NCBI GenBank assembly: GCA_963995505.1
Contig: OZ023198.1
Span: forward strand, 13,259,141 to 13,323,140
Direction: 5' to 3'
DNA: 64,000 nucleotides
Source of the DNA: Hypericum androsaemum
Taxonomy: Eukaryota; Streptophyta; Magnoliopsida; Malpighiales; Hypericaceae
Part shown: one piece after another, positions 1 through 11,100 of the stretch
Position numbering within the stretch: the first letter of the stretch is position 1
Layout of the letters: the number at the start of each line of letters is the position of its first letter
Notes under the pieces: model-generated
The model's input: only the letters and a program-made list of their open reading frames with translations
What the model was told of the DNA's origin: nothing
Databases searched by the model: none
Translations under genes and position numbers: made by a program

Positions 1-329
1 GTACAACTGACTGTAAATGTCATGGAAAGCATAAATGAATATTGAACACTGCATTACTTGATACCGAAAATTTGAAATTAAGCAAGTCCTAGGATTTGGT
101 CGAATAAATATGATCAACTAGTATCTTCTATTGGGGCAAATCAAACTTATTGGTTACTTCAAGCAGCTGTAAACTATTGCCTCAAATTCGATCTCTACTG
201 TTGGAGCATTTCCAAGAGATCCCTTCCTGAATGCTTCAGATTGATGAGGAGACTTCTAATGAAGCAAACACATGCCGATTCACCACTGCAAATAAGTAAC
301 AGCACGGAGAAAGAACCGGGACAACTCAC

Positions 330-1423
330 CAATCCATATAGCACTTGAGGCACAAAGAATGACAGCAACCAGGAAGCACAATCTTGCTGTTCATCTCCAA
401 GCAAATTCCACACTCTGCATCCCATTCCACGTCAACAGAAGAGCATACGCCGTTTCTTCTATACTTGGCCTCGAACAGTTTGACGAAAAAGCGACGTAGT
501 CTGATGATTAAACAGCCATCTTCGGGTTTCTTGCATTCCACATCCGTCAATCCACTTCGAAGCTGCAAAAGCGACGGATATATCACCCCTGCAACCAATT
601 ATAACTGATCAATGCAGCTGATCAACCAACAACGAAAAACAACAACAATCCTCCCTCCACAGTACTCACCAGAGAACTGCCCGAGACTCGCCTTCCGTTC
701 GCGGACATTCATCATAGTCTTGCCATCCGGATAAGTCTGCACAATCAAGCCACAGATCATAACTATAGGAATTTTCATATCCTACGAAATTTCACGGGCT
801 TGACACTGCCTCTCGTGCTTTCAAGATGGGGTCGTGCGAGCACAACAGGCGATGGTCCGTTAAAGCAGTTAGCTCTGATACTATATAGGAATTTTCATAT
901 CCTACCCAAAACGTTAAAGCAATGAGTAGGTGATCTTCCACACTTATAAACAAACTCAACATACTTGACACTTCCGATGTAGAATTCTCTCCAACAAATA
1001 ACTATCACTCGCATTCACAGCATTCTAACAATCAAAACACGCGACATTCACCAAATTCTTTTCCAAGGTTTGAACACTACAATTGTTAGAATCTTCATAT
1101 CCAACCGAAAACAATAAGAGAGAGAGAAAGTACCAGGTAGACAAGGATCCTAAGGAAACCAAGAGCGCCAGCAAGGTGACAGTCGAACCACTGAACAAGC
1201 CATAACCAGAACTGCGACGCCGGGCAGTAGGACAACCTCATCTGCATGCGACCCCCGTCCCGCTCCCTCGGAAAATCCAAAGCCTTGCGGTAAATTAGTC
1301 AGTTCAGTGAGTATTGGAATATGTTTACGGACTTAAAAACACAATCATTATTTACATGGTGTTGGCGAAGTGGATGTCGGCTTCAAGGGCTTTGAGAGAT
1401 TCCTTGAACGACAATTTCCCCAT
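330..1423 (-). CDS. AIRP2-like RING-type E3 ubiquitin ligase, 5' part, possibly broken
   Basis: Exons read on the minus strand: 1423-1356, 1283-1134, 736-670 and 588-330, then a donor; a possible short further exon is 285-195. The N-terminus (MGKLSFKESLKALEADIHF), the segment LSYCPASQFWLWLVQW and the following HLAGALGFLRILVYL match the conserved N-terminal region of the AIRP2 family of cytosolic RING ligases, which act in ABA and drought signalling in Arabidopsis. The first half of a RING is present (CGICLEMNSK...CCHSLCLKCYMDW). The second zinc-ligand pair (Cys-Pro-Phe-Cys in relatives) is not visible; the exon at 285-195 reads ESACVCFIRSL and stops early, so either the gene ends degenerately or its true last exon lies left of the window. 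The exon 2 acceptor is shifted by one base and breaks the frame between exons 1 and 2. Family assignment is firm; functionality is doubtful. Confidence 0.7.
765..1050. repeat. LTR-fragment repeat with tRNA-Met primer-binding-like site (intronic)
   Basis: In the AIRP2-like intron the phrase AGGAATTTTCATATCCTAC occurs twice (around 766 and 887). The second is preceded by AGCTCTGATACTA, close to the reverse complement of the tRNA-Met primer-binding site used by copia elements. The same LTR-like text recurs at 1083-1110 and in the CAX introns (about 23945 and 24875). I read these as old fragments of one LTR family; their outer limits are not defined. Confidence 0.5.
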
Positions 1424-2124
1424 CCTCTCTAAAGCTCTCCCGATTTCCCCTCTCATACTATAAATCAATTTATTTATATGTGTTTGATGGGAGTTTAGTA
1501 CTACTAATAGTAGCACCGGGACTCCATAATGAGGAAATCTTTTTGTTTGCGTGATACAATTTCCTAAATTAATTTTCGAGCCGGATTCGTATTTCCTAAA
1601 TTAATTTAGAAGCATCGAAAGTTCGTTACGAAGCCAATAACTACAGATATATGATTAGTCCTTGGAGGGATTTCGTATTATATCAAATATTTTAATTACT
1701 GTTAAGTGGAGTTAGGTTGAGTAATTATATTTATGTAATTTTGTTTGAATATAAAATATGTTATCTCGTTATTATTTTATGTAATTCTGTCTTACTCTCC
1801 AATTTTTTATGCTCCAAACAATAAATCACCCATCACCTTTCACAAATTTGTTCATTTAATTTTCCTATCCAAAACAATACTTCATTTACTATGCTCGACT
1901 GGTTGCCATAAAAAAAATTTTCTTTTAGCTAACTGTATGACTAAAACTTTGTTTTAGGGTACGTGTTGTATCTTTATTGACTTATTGCACGATGTACCAA
2001 GCAGTAACCATTTTATTAAATAAAAATTTAGGAAAGAAACTAAACATAGTATTAACTGTCTTGAATAAAAAATTATTCAAATCATGACCATTAAATATAC
2101 TAATATACTAACTACAGTATTTTT
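1424..2124. other. Intergenic, AT-rich, no gene seen
   Basis: Upstream region of the divergent AIRP2-like gene. AT-rich with no credible coding frame and no clear repeat structure. Confidence 0.6.
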
Positions 2125-2858
2125 GGGAAAAGTCCACTTTATTACCCTGTGGTATCGCCCAAAATCACTTTAGTACCCTATGGTAAAAAACCGACCAATC
2201 GAGTCATACTTATTCCAATTAACATCAAAAAGGGCCTCGAGCAGCTGCCCGGACCCGCCCGAACCCTGCCCGGGCTACGTGGCCAGCCATGTCACCAAAA
2301 CTTGATGACGAAGAGGAGGAGGACGAAGAGGAGGAGGACGAGGCGGAGGAGGCGGAGGAGGAGGAGGACGAAGTGGAGGAGGAGGAGGAGGACGAGGAGG
2401 ACGAGGACAAGGAGGAGGACGAGGAGGACGAGGAAGAGGAGGAGGAGGAGGAGGAGGACGAAGTGGAGGAAGAGGAGGACGAGGAGGAGGACGAAGTGGA
2501 GGAAGAGGAGGACAAGGAGGAGGACGAAGTGGAGGAGGAGGCGGAGGAGGAGGAGGGGGACGAGGACGAGGACGAGGACTAGGACGAGGACGAGGAGGCG
2601 GCGGAGGAGGAGGAGGAGGCGGAGGAGGAGGAGAGGAAGAGAGGGAAGAAGATGGATGTCCACGTGGCGCCACGTCATCAAGTTTTGGTGACGTGGCTGG
2701 CCACGTAGCCCGGGCAGGGTTCGGGCGGGTCCGGGCAGCTGCCCGAGGCCCTTTTTGATGTTAATTAGAATAAGTATGACTCGATTGGTCAGTTTTTTAC
2801 CACAGGGTACTAAAGTGATTTTGGACGATACTACAGGGTACTAAAGTGGACTTTTCCC
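2125..2858. mobile_element. MULE-like non-autonomous element with long terminal inverted repeats
   Basis: The element opens with GGGAAAAGTCCACTTTA and closes with its complement (TAAAGTGGACTTTTCCC). Inverted similarity continues inward for about 165 bases on each side, through a shared block containing GGCAGCTGCCCG and ACGTGGC. The centre is a (GAGGAGGAC)-like repeat. A second copy with the same termini at 46397-49297 is flanked by a clean 9-bp duplication, the size typical of Mutator-like elements; around this copy the duplication is unclear because the flanks are T-rich. No transposase is present. Confidence 0.75.
2311..2640. repeat. Purine-rich GAGGAGGAC microsatellite core
   Basis: About 330 bases of nearly pure A/G on the plus strand with scattered C. 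All six frames are open and give acidic, basic, Ser, Pro or Leu-rich low-complexity strings. These are artefacts of the repeat, not genes. Confidence 0.9.
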
Positions 2859-3005
2859 CTTTTTTTTCTCATCGTATGTTCTTATAGTTCATTTGTAATT
2901 TCCACTGGACTGGACTTTGTGGTATTGCTTCTATCGAGGGCCCATATCTAATTAGCTAAAGCAATAATTACAATTTACGAGCTTGGACTTTCAGTTCTTG
3001 GGGTA

Positions 3006-3023
3006 GAGGCCCATCTCGGCCCA
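3006..3023. promoter_or_regulatory. Site-II/UP1-like GGCCCA motifs upstream of DDB2
   Basis: GAGGCCCATCTCGGCCCAAG holds two GGCCCA elements about 250 bases before the DDB2 start codon; a further GGCCCATAT lies near 2938. Such elements are common in promoters of plant housekeeping and cell-cycle genes. The assignment to this gene is inferred from position. Confidence 0.4.
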
Positions 3024-3264
3024 AGATCCGGTGGGTTGAACCACGTCCCCCACTGGTCCGACCCCTTCGTGGCAGGTAGCGAGCCACGTCAACTCCCGCC
3101 ACTTTCCCCCAACATTTATAATAATAAAACCCCACCCGAAAAGACGTTTACCCTCGTAAAACGCACCGTATTAGCGGCAGAGGCGGTTCGTATTCTTCTC
3201 AACAGTCGCCCCAACTTCCACACTTCTTCAAGTCCCCTTCACGAGATACACAGACCGGAAGGAG

Positions 3265-6095
3265 ATGGGCCCACAGACCAGAAGAAGAGCGAAGGCGTCG
3301 CCGGAGGAGGAGGAGGCAGAGTCATCGTCGGACTCCGACAACGAGAGCTCGTCGGAGGAAGAGGATGAGGAGGGGGCCCCACCCCCGGAGTCGGAATCGG
3401 AAGAAGAAGAGGAGGAGAGTGTAAAGAAGGAAAGCGAGGAGGAGGAGGAGGAGGAGGCCAACAACAACAAGAGGAAAGGGAAGGCCCCCATTACCATCCG
3501 CCTCACCAAAGTTTGTAAAGTACGCTTCTTTATTACTTTCCCACCCTCGAATATATACAGAGTCGAGCACTGTCGGGTCTTATTGTCGTTTTGGTTTTGG
3601 TTTTTAGGTGTGTAGGAAGCCGGGCCACGAGGCCGGGTTTAGGGGTGCTACTTACATAGACTGTCCTATGAAGCCTTGCTTTCTCTGCAAGTTGCCTGGT
3701 AAGGAAAAGTTACCTTTTTGAGCAATGGGTTGTCTTAAAGTTGTGATCTTTGTGGCCGCTCGATTTTGTTGTATGCCGTTGTTCAATGTGGTGGTTGTGG
3801 CATTTTGGCAGGGCACACTACAATGAACTGTCCACACAGGGCGGCTAGCGAGCACGGCATGGCCCCTGTTCCTTGGCGGAATTCCGGGAGCTCGTTGGAT
3901 TACGTTTTCCAGAGGCAGATTAGACCCAGAATCCCTCCTGTAAGTTTGCCTCTCTGCTTTTTTAACTGTTTGTTTGAAGAGGAGTTGATGGATGCAATCA
4001 TGGTGCCTATTACGCTGATGTTCCTTCCCGCTAATGTGACAGATAAAGCCAGCACATGTGATACCGAATGAATTGTGCCACGCAGCTTTGAAATATCACA
4101 GCCGGCGGGTGACCTGTTTGGAGTTCCACCCGACGAAAAATAACATCCTTTTGTCCGGAGATAAGGTTCACCTTCTTACTTTTGGTGTTCACTCTTTTTT
4201 ACGTCTGCTTACTGCAGTAATTGACCTTTTGTTTTACTTATTCCAATGTGTTGGCAAAGAAAGGGCGAATTGGACTTTGGGATTTTGAAAAGGTGGACGA
4301 GAAAATGGTTTATTCGAACATCCATTCTTGCCTTGTCAATAACATGAGGTCAGTTTGACGTGGAGCATTTTCAGCTTTTTACGTCTTCTTTAATGTACAT
4401 GATTTAAGGTTCTGCAGTAGGTCTAATGGACTCCCATTTGTTTCCCGAATGAGGCATCATTATGATTTGAACTGCTGCAGGTTTGATCCAAAAAATGAAG
4501 GCATGATATATGCCGCATCATCTGATGGAACGATCAGTTGCACCGACTTGGAAACTGGAATTGCTTCATCTTTGGTGAACCTCAATCCAAATGGGTGGGA
4601 AGTAAGACTCTTTTGGCTATCAAAATCCAGAAGTTTGTAGTTAGCAGTTGTTAACTTTCCCCTCTTCTTCAGGGTCGGAACAAGTGGAGAATGCTTTATG
4701 GTATGGATGTCAACCCGGAGAAAGGTGTCATAATTGTCTCTGATAGTTTTGGTTGTCTCTACATGTAAGTTGCTTATCATCTATTCTTCATTGTAACTAA
4801 AATTGTATTTTTCCAAAATTTATGTGGAGAAAGGCTCTACTTCTGACTGCTTGGCTGTTTTCAGGGTGGATACTCGCTCTAACAGTAAGGTTGGGGATTC
4901 AATTCTTATCCATAAAAGAGGTACGAAGGTTGTTGGCCTGCATTGCAATCCAGTACAGCCTGATCTGCTCTTAAGTTGTGGAAATGATTATTATGTAAGT
5001 TCCAGGTCCATACATTTTGTATTATGCTAGTTTTGAGTATCGTGAATTTCGTGGAACTGCTCTCATAGCTATCGCTTCCCTTCTCATGCAATTTAGCTTC
5101 CTCTGCACTTTCCCGCTTCTCCTTTTTCTTCTTTGTATTTTATGCAATATGGTAGTTAACCGGTATACAAGACTTAACCTATAGTTTGGTATGAAACCTT
5201 CTTACTAGGCACGCATTTGGGACATGCGTCGATTGGAAGCTGGATCTTCTATTTATGATCTTCTGCACAAACGCGTTGTGAACTCTGCTTATTTCTCTCC
5301 AATCAGCGGCAACAAGATACTCTCCACTTGTCAAGACAATCGCATTCGTATATGGGACTCTATTTTTGGGAATATGGATTCTCCAAGTCGTGAAATTGTG
5401 CACAGTCACGATTTCAATAGACACCTTACTCCTTTTCGTGCCGAGTGGGATCCAAAGGTGAGACATTCCTCTACATGCCTGTCTGTGAACTTTGAATTCT
5501 TTACCTGACCCGCATATCGGTGTCCCCAGCTTTTGATTTCTCTTATTGATGTCCAATGCAGGACCCTTCTGAGTCTCTCGCTGTTATCGGTCGATACATT
5601 AGTGAAAATTACAATGGTGCCGCCCTGCATCCGATTGATTTCATAGATGTTAGTACAGGGCAGTTGGTTGCTGAAGTTATGGATCCGAATGTTGAAACTA
5701 TAACTCCGGTGACTAAGCTACATCCTCGTGACGATGTATTGGCCTCTGGAAGTTCCAGGTTATTTCCTTTCTGTCAATATAAAACCCTCGACCCAAGTTG
5801 CTATCTTTATTTCCATTCGACTTACAATTGCACGAGCTTCGTTCTCAGGTCCCTTTTCATTTGGAGGCCAAAACAGAAGTCCGAACAATCTGACCGCAGA
5901 GTGGAAAGGCAAATCTTTGTCTTTCCAAGCGCTGCGAAGAACTCTAAAGGGAAATCCAAGGGAGGAAGTGACGACGATTCTGACGACGACGATTTCATGT
6001 CCAACGGAAAGAAACTCAAGTCGGGAAAGAACCTCAAGTCCGGAAAATCCGAATCGAAGCCAGCAGCTCGATGCCCTCGTAGAAGTCAACGCTAA
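3265..6095 (+). CDS. DDB2: DNA damage-binding protein 2 (UV-damage recognition WD40 protein)
   Basis: Eleven exons: 3265-3519, 3608-3698, 3812-3939, 4043-4165, 4260-4348, 4481-4601, 4673-4764, 4865-4994, 5209-5457, 5562-5758, 5849-6095; 1,722 nt, 573 aa, in frame throughout. Residues 1-75 are a Ser/Asp/Glu-rich acidic tail. Residues about 83-125 hold the plant-specific zinc-knuckle region, with [14 protein letters not shown] as a C-x2-C-x4-H-x4-C knuckle. A WD40 propeller fills about 150-490; ARIWDMRR is the WDxR (DWD) motif used to dock DDB1. The C-terminus is Lys/Ser-rich with an acidic run (DDDSDDDDD). In the family DDB2 binds UV photoproducts in chromatin and, with DDB1-CUL4, starts global-genome nucleotide excision repair. 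Length agrees with plant DDB2 proteins (about 550-580 aa). Nothing looks broken. Confidence 0.93.
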
Positions 6096-8127
6096 GTTAA
6101 CCCAGCGCTCTTACATTTTGTCGTGGGATGTCAAAATGGTTTGGCTCCAATTTTGTGTATGCCCCATTTCCCTGTGAAGCCTGATGGAAAATATAGGCTA
6201 GCTTTTGGGGCTTGTTCTTGAACACTATGGTGTAGTTGTGACCAGCTTGTTAGGTATGTAGGAAGCATACATCTTTTATTAACTGATGATATTGAACCTC
6301 TGAGATTTTAGAAAGAACCTTGTAGCTCAATTCAGCTCGAATGTGAATAAGTCGGTCGTAGAACCTAGCCACTCCAGGAAGAGGAGTCCAATTCGTATTC
6401 TCGTGGCCACGTCTCAAGTGCAACAAACTTGCACTTTCCCCCTTTCTCGAGGCCTCATCTTTCCCACTATCTCTATGACTAAGACTGTTCGTTACGCCGT
6501 TGGGAAGGTAAGTTTCTTGGGCTAACGAGTAATGACAACTCCTTTTTCCCACAAGAGTCCCGTGGCTTCCCAACCTTCTGTGAATAAGAGCCGACGATGA
6601 CTTGGCACGTTCCGGTAGCGTTCTACTGGACAAGTTAAGAAGGGTTTGTAATTCTAGTGCGTACTCGCAAACCTCATGACAGAATTTAAAAATTAAACAC
6701 GTTTGATCCGATGAACTAAGAGTTGATGTTTAATAAGATATTTTATTCCAACTTTGTATTATTGTGTTAATAAAAGAAAAGAAAAAGGAAGAGGACTTCA
6801 AAACACCCAAAATAAAAACTAGACATACACATAATAACTAACAAATCGGGTAGTCAAGCGACAACTTATGTCTAAATTCGGTCTAGTCCACAGACAGATA
6901 GTCAAGAATAAAATCATACAGATCCTAACCCTGGTTCCAACGAGTAGTTATGGGGATGCGCACACCCATTAACCTAAAAAACCATGTCGCCACGGCAGGG
7001 AAAAGAAATTGTTTTGTTTTCAGCTATTATCCGGAAATGCAACGCAACAGTTAAGATCAAATGTCAAACAGGAAAATTTTCAAGAAAACAACTATTTTTA
7101 CTGAAAATGGACTAATATAGAAGTAATGATAGTGTACTATATATACTATCTACTCTTTGGTTCTCTTGTATTTTTTTAATTATGATTTTTGAGTGTATAG
7201 ATAATTTCTCTAGTTGTCTTGATGAAAGATCCTGATCCACGTACCAAAGTGAAATTATAAATATTCGGACTAGGTGATAAAATAATTAAGTGATACTTGC
7301 TAATATAAATTACTTGAATTATTTTATATGTCATGTCATGTCATTATTTTGGCTCCGATATGGATAACGTTGATCTTCTTTTGATTTGGATTTGAATATT
7401 GATGCTATCAAGTTTGTTCTCTTTTCTTCCATACTAGCAAAGTGAGATGTTGTGAAGATACAATTAGTGATATGGTACAACACAGATAAATAGATGATGT
7501 TTTATTATACACTAGATAACTCAAATAATTAAATTATTAGTTAGGTAAATTTTAAAACCACAAAGTACTACTTCAGCAAAACACGAAACTATATGCTAGT
7601 AACAGAAAGAAAAGTCCCATCGAAACTCAGAGATAAAAGGGGATAGTAATTAAGAAAAAAGGGAATAACTGCCAACTACCCACTAATATCTGCATTTTCG
7701 CAAAACGATAGAATCAAAATTTTACACCATAACAACTCTTCTAACCTAACCAATAAGTATTTACAATTGATCAAAGAATTATTTTAGATTAATAAAGTAT
7801 TGGATCTGAGTTTTATTAAAAAAAATTGCCAATTTTAAGAGTTCAGCACACCAAAAAATTAAATAGCCTCGATCTCTAGAAGAAAGACTCCAATTTTGCC
7901 TTGAAAACGTGCCAGGTTAGTGAGCCACAACGACATTTTCGATCCTCCCTCGCCAAAGGAATCGGGCAAATTGCATTAAAAGAGTAAGTCCAACACCGAA
8001 AATCCCTCTTGGTAATTAAGACAAGTACCGTAGCCATGCAAAAGCGCTTCAAACCACACCCTAAATTTAGATTCTAATATATAGCTGGGAGAGATCAGAT
8101 CACAGGTGTTTAGTTGATTGATACAAG
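6096..8127. other. Intergenic between DDB2 and ABCG31
   Basis: The first 150 bases are probably DDB2 3' UTR. A more GC-balanced island at 6250-6650 contains a 127-codon open frame on the minus strand (6633-6250) and a 60-codon frame on the plus strand; I recognise neither product, and it may be a decayed gene or organelle-derived insert. From 6700 to 7950 the DNA is AT-rich with nothing I can name. The last part is the ABCG31 promoter and 5' UTR. Confidence 0.4.
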
Positions 8128-11100
8128 ATGGCGGCTGCGTCCAATGGGAGTGAGTACTTCGAGTTGGATGTGGACCCAACGAGGACGTCGTTCGCCCGCG
8201 CTTCGAACGCGGACGCGGTGGAGGAGGACGAGGATGAGCTCATGTGGGAGGCCATCTCGAGGCTGCCCTCTCAAAAGCGCGGGAATTTCGCGCTTCTGAA
8301 GAGGACTGCCTCCGAGTACCACCACGACGGGGGCGGGGAGCAGACCGAGACCATTGACGTCCGCAACCTCACTCGCCGCAAGCGGGAGCTCGTCGTCAAG
8401 AAGGCTCTCGCCACCAATAGCCAGGACAACTCCAAGCTCCTCGCCGCCGTCAAGGAACGCCTTGACCGGTAAAACTCGTGCACTCATCTTTCACCAACTT
8501 TGTATATAATCGTGTAGATCAATTAGACAAGAGTTTGTTATATATAGGTGTTAGGAAATTAGATCGTAATAAAATACATTTTCGAAAAAATTACGGACAA
8601 AGAACATTATGTAATTTAATAAATCTGAAAAAGAATTTCTCAAACTTACTAATTGCATAGGTCTACTAAACTCGAGCAGAAGGTCCAATAACCTAGTTTT
8701 GGGTTAAATACCCAACAACGGTATCGAGATTATCAGTTCTTTTATGATTTGATTTGGTTTGAATCCGGATAAATTCATCTATAAATCATTTGAGTTATGA
8801 CAAAAAAAACTAATAAGCTTTTGTTCGTCCCATCGAGTTATTATTTCGTAGAGGGGATCAAATTTAGCCTGACAAGTGGAATTAATTGGTTTGTTTTGAT
8901 AATTAGCGTTATAATTGGACTCAAAATTATACTGATCCAAGTTTTTATTTTACATGAAATTAATTAATTAAATGAAGGGTGGGACTGGAGCTTGCAAAGG
9001 TGGAAGTGAGATTCGAGAAATTGAACGTGGTTGCCAATGTACAAACTGGTTCCAGAGCATTACCCACCTTGGTCAATGTCGTCCTAAATGTCATCGAGGT
9101 GCATACTTTTCTTACTTTTCTTTTACTGAGACAGGTTTTACATGAATTCGTTGGTAATTTTTCTTTTACTAGAGATGATTCAATTATATTTTTTTTCCCA
9201 TGGGATTTGATTGGTTTGGTCTCAGTCGGCACTTGCCATATTGATGAGGCCCCGGAAGTTCCAATTAACCATTTTGAACGAGGTCAGCGGCGTCATCAAA
9301 CCCGCAAGGTATGTTTCTTAACTGACAATCTTCTATTTATAATTGTGTTCTCGTGTATGATCAGTGTAATTGGTATCTAGTTTGAATTTTGAGAATGATG
9401 ATCTAAATTTTGGTATGTAAAGTTTTGTCTTACTCGACTTGAATTTAATATTCCAATAAATAAGTTCAAAGTCTTGCCCAGCGAGTTGGGCTAGTGGGCC
9501 GTACACCAAAAAGTTATTGGGCTCCCTTTCGGCCCAAGTAAAAACATCGAGGCCCACTACACTTTGGACCTAGTATATAAAAAAGCCGAGCAGCTCAAAT
9601 GTCCATTTTTCCCGCCTCCCTCCCTCAAACCAATTCGGTATTAGCGGTTACCGCTGACTATGGGATGCTGGGGAGGTGTTCTTCTCCGACCCGCCTCTGC
9701 CGCTGTCTCCGTCCCTGGCAGCGGGCCGGGTGGACGGAGAACGATTAAGATTTGTGAAGTGTACTGCGAGGGTTTGAACCTTGGTTCTGGTTTATAGAAA
9801 CTTAAATCTCGCATCACCTTGCGAATTTAGGGTATGATCACTCCTCTGCTTCGAATAAGATTTGTTGCCACAATTGTGGTTTCGGAGTAATTACAATTTG
9901 AGGTTCTCTTCTAGGGCTAATATATGGGAATTGAAAGGTTGAATTTTAGGGTTTTCATTTTTGTGTGTATGTGTGTAGGATGACGTTATTGCTAGGGCCA
10001 CCTGGTTCCGGCAAGTCAACGTTGCTCAAGGCCCTATCCGGAAAGATTGCACCGGAACTAAAGGTAACGGTTTTCTTTTTTTCTGAAAAAGGGAAAAAAA
10101 TGTATAATCTGCGTTTAGATCCCTGTTTCTTTGGAGAAATCAGTTATAGGTGGTGGAGCTATTTGGACATAATTTATTGCCGTTAGGTTTTGAGTTGGGT
10201 ACATAGATTCTAACAGTTTTTGAGAGTTGGGAAATTTTAAATTTAATCGAGTTTGAATTGTTTGTAGTCCATGGCGTCCTCACTGTTGCTATAAAGCAAA
10301 TTCTTTTCGAGTAAATATGGGCGTGTTGGGTATTGACCATTTTGTGGTTTTAGGTTTCTGGTAGTATTACATACAATGGCTACAAGCTTGACGAATTCTT
10401 CGTCAAAAGGACTTCTGCGTACATCAGTCAAACAGATGAACACATTGCAGAGCTGACAGTGCGTGAAACTTTAGATTATGGTGCTCGGTGGCAAGGCGCG
10501 AGCGAAAGTTTTGCAGGTCTAGTTTTCTTCCTACCAGGGATTTACTCTTGTCATGGTTTAGGGGCCTGGGGTGTACTTAATTCTCTATTGTTGTGCCACG
10601 AAAGAGTTGGCCTTGCTTGCATGTACCTTGAATTCGATCATTTTTGTACTCCAAATACTTTATTTTATCTACATGCACTTGGCTGATTCTCCCAATGCAT
10701 GTTGTCTTTCCCAGTGTCTTCTTCTAGACAGATGAAAACTCGTCCTAAGCTTAGGAAACTTATTTCAAAGCATATGTTTCTGTGGGTTAGGTGTTGATAC
10801 ATGAGCATAACGATGCTTTATATTGCATAATTAAGTGATCATTTGTATATTTTTAGGTTATATGGAAGATCTAACCCGTTTGGAGAAGGAATGGAATATA
10901 CGTCCAAGCCCTGAAATTGATGCATTTATGAAGGTAGTTATGCATTGAAAACTACATTTCTTTCTAAATGTTTGGTGATCATTATTGTAATTTTAAAGAT
11001 TTCATGGACCAGGCATCTTCTGTTGGTGGAGGGAAACACAGTATCTCTACAGAGTATATACTAAAAGTGCTTGGCCTTGATATATGTGCTGACACGGTGG

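Noticed and set aside
2149..2691. Long frames on both strands giving Arg-, Glu-, Ser-, Pro- or Leu-rich proteins
   Set aside because: All come from the purine-rich microsatellite; every frame is open and none has complex sequence.
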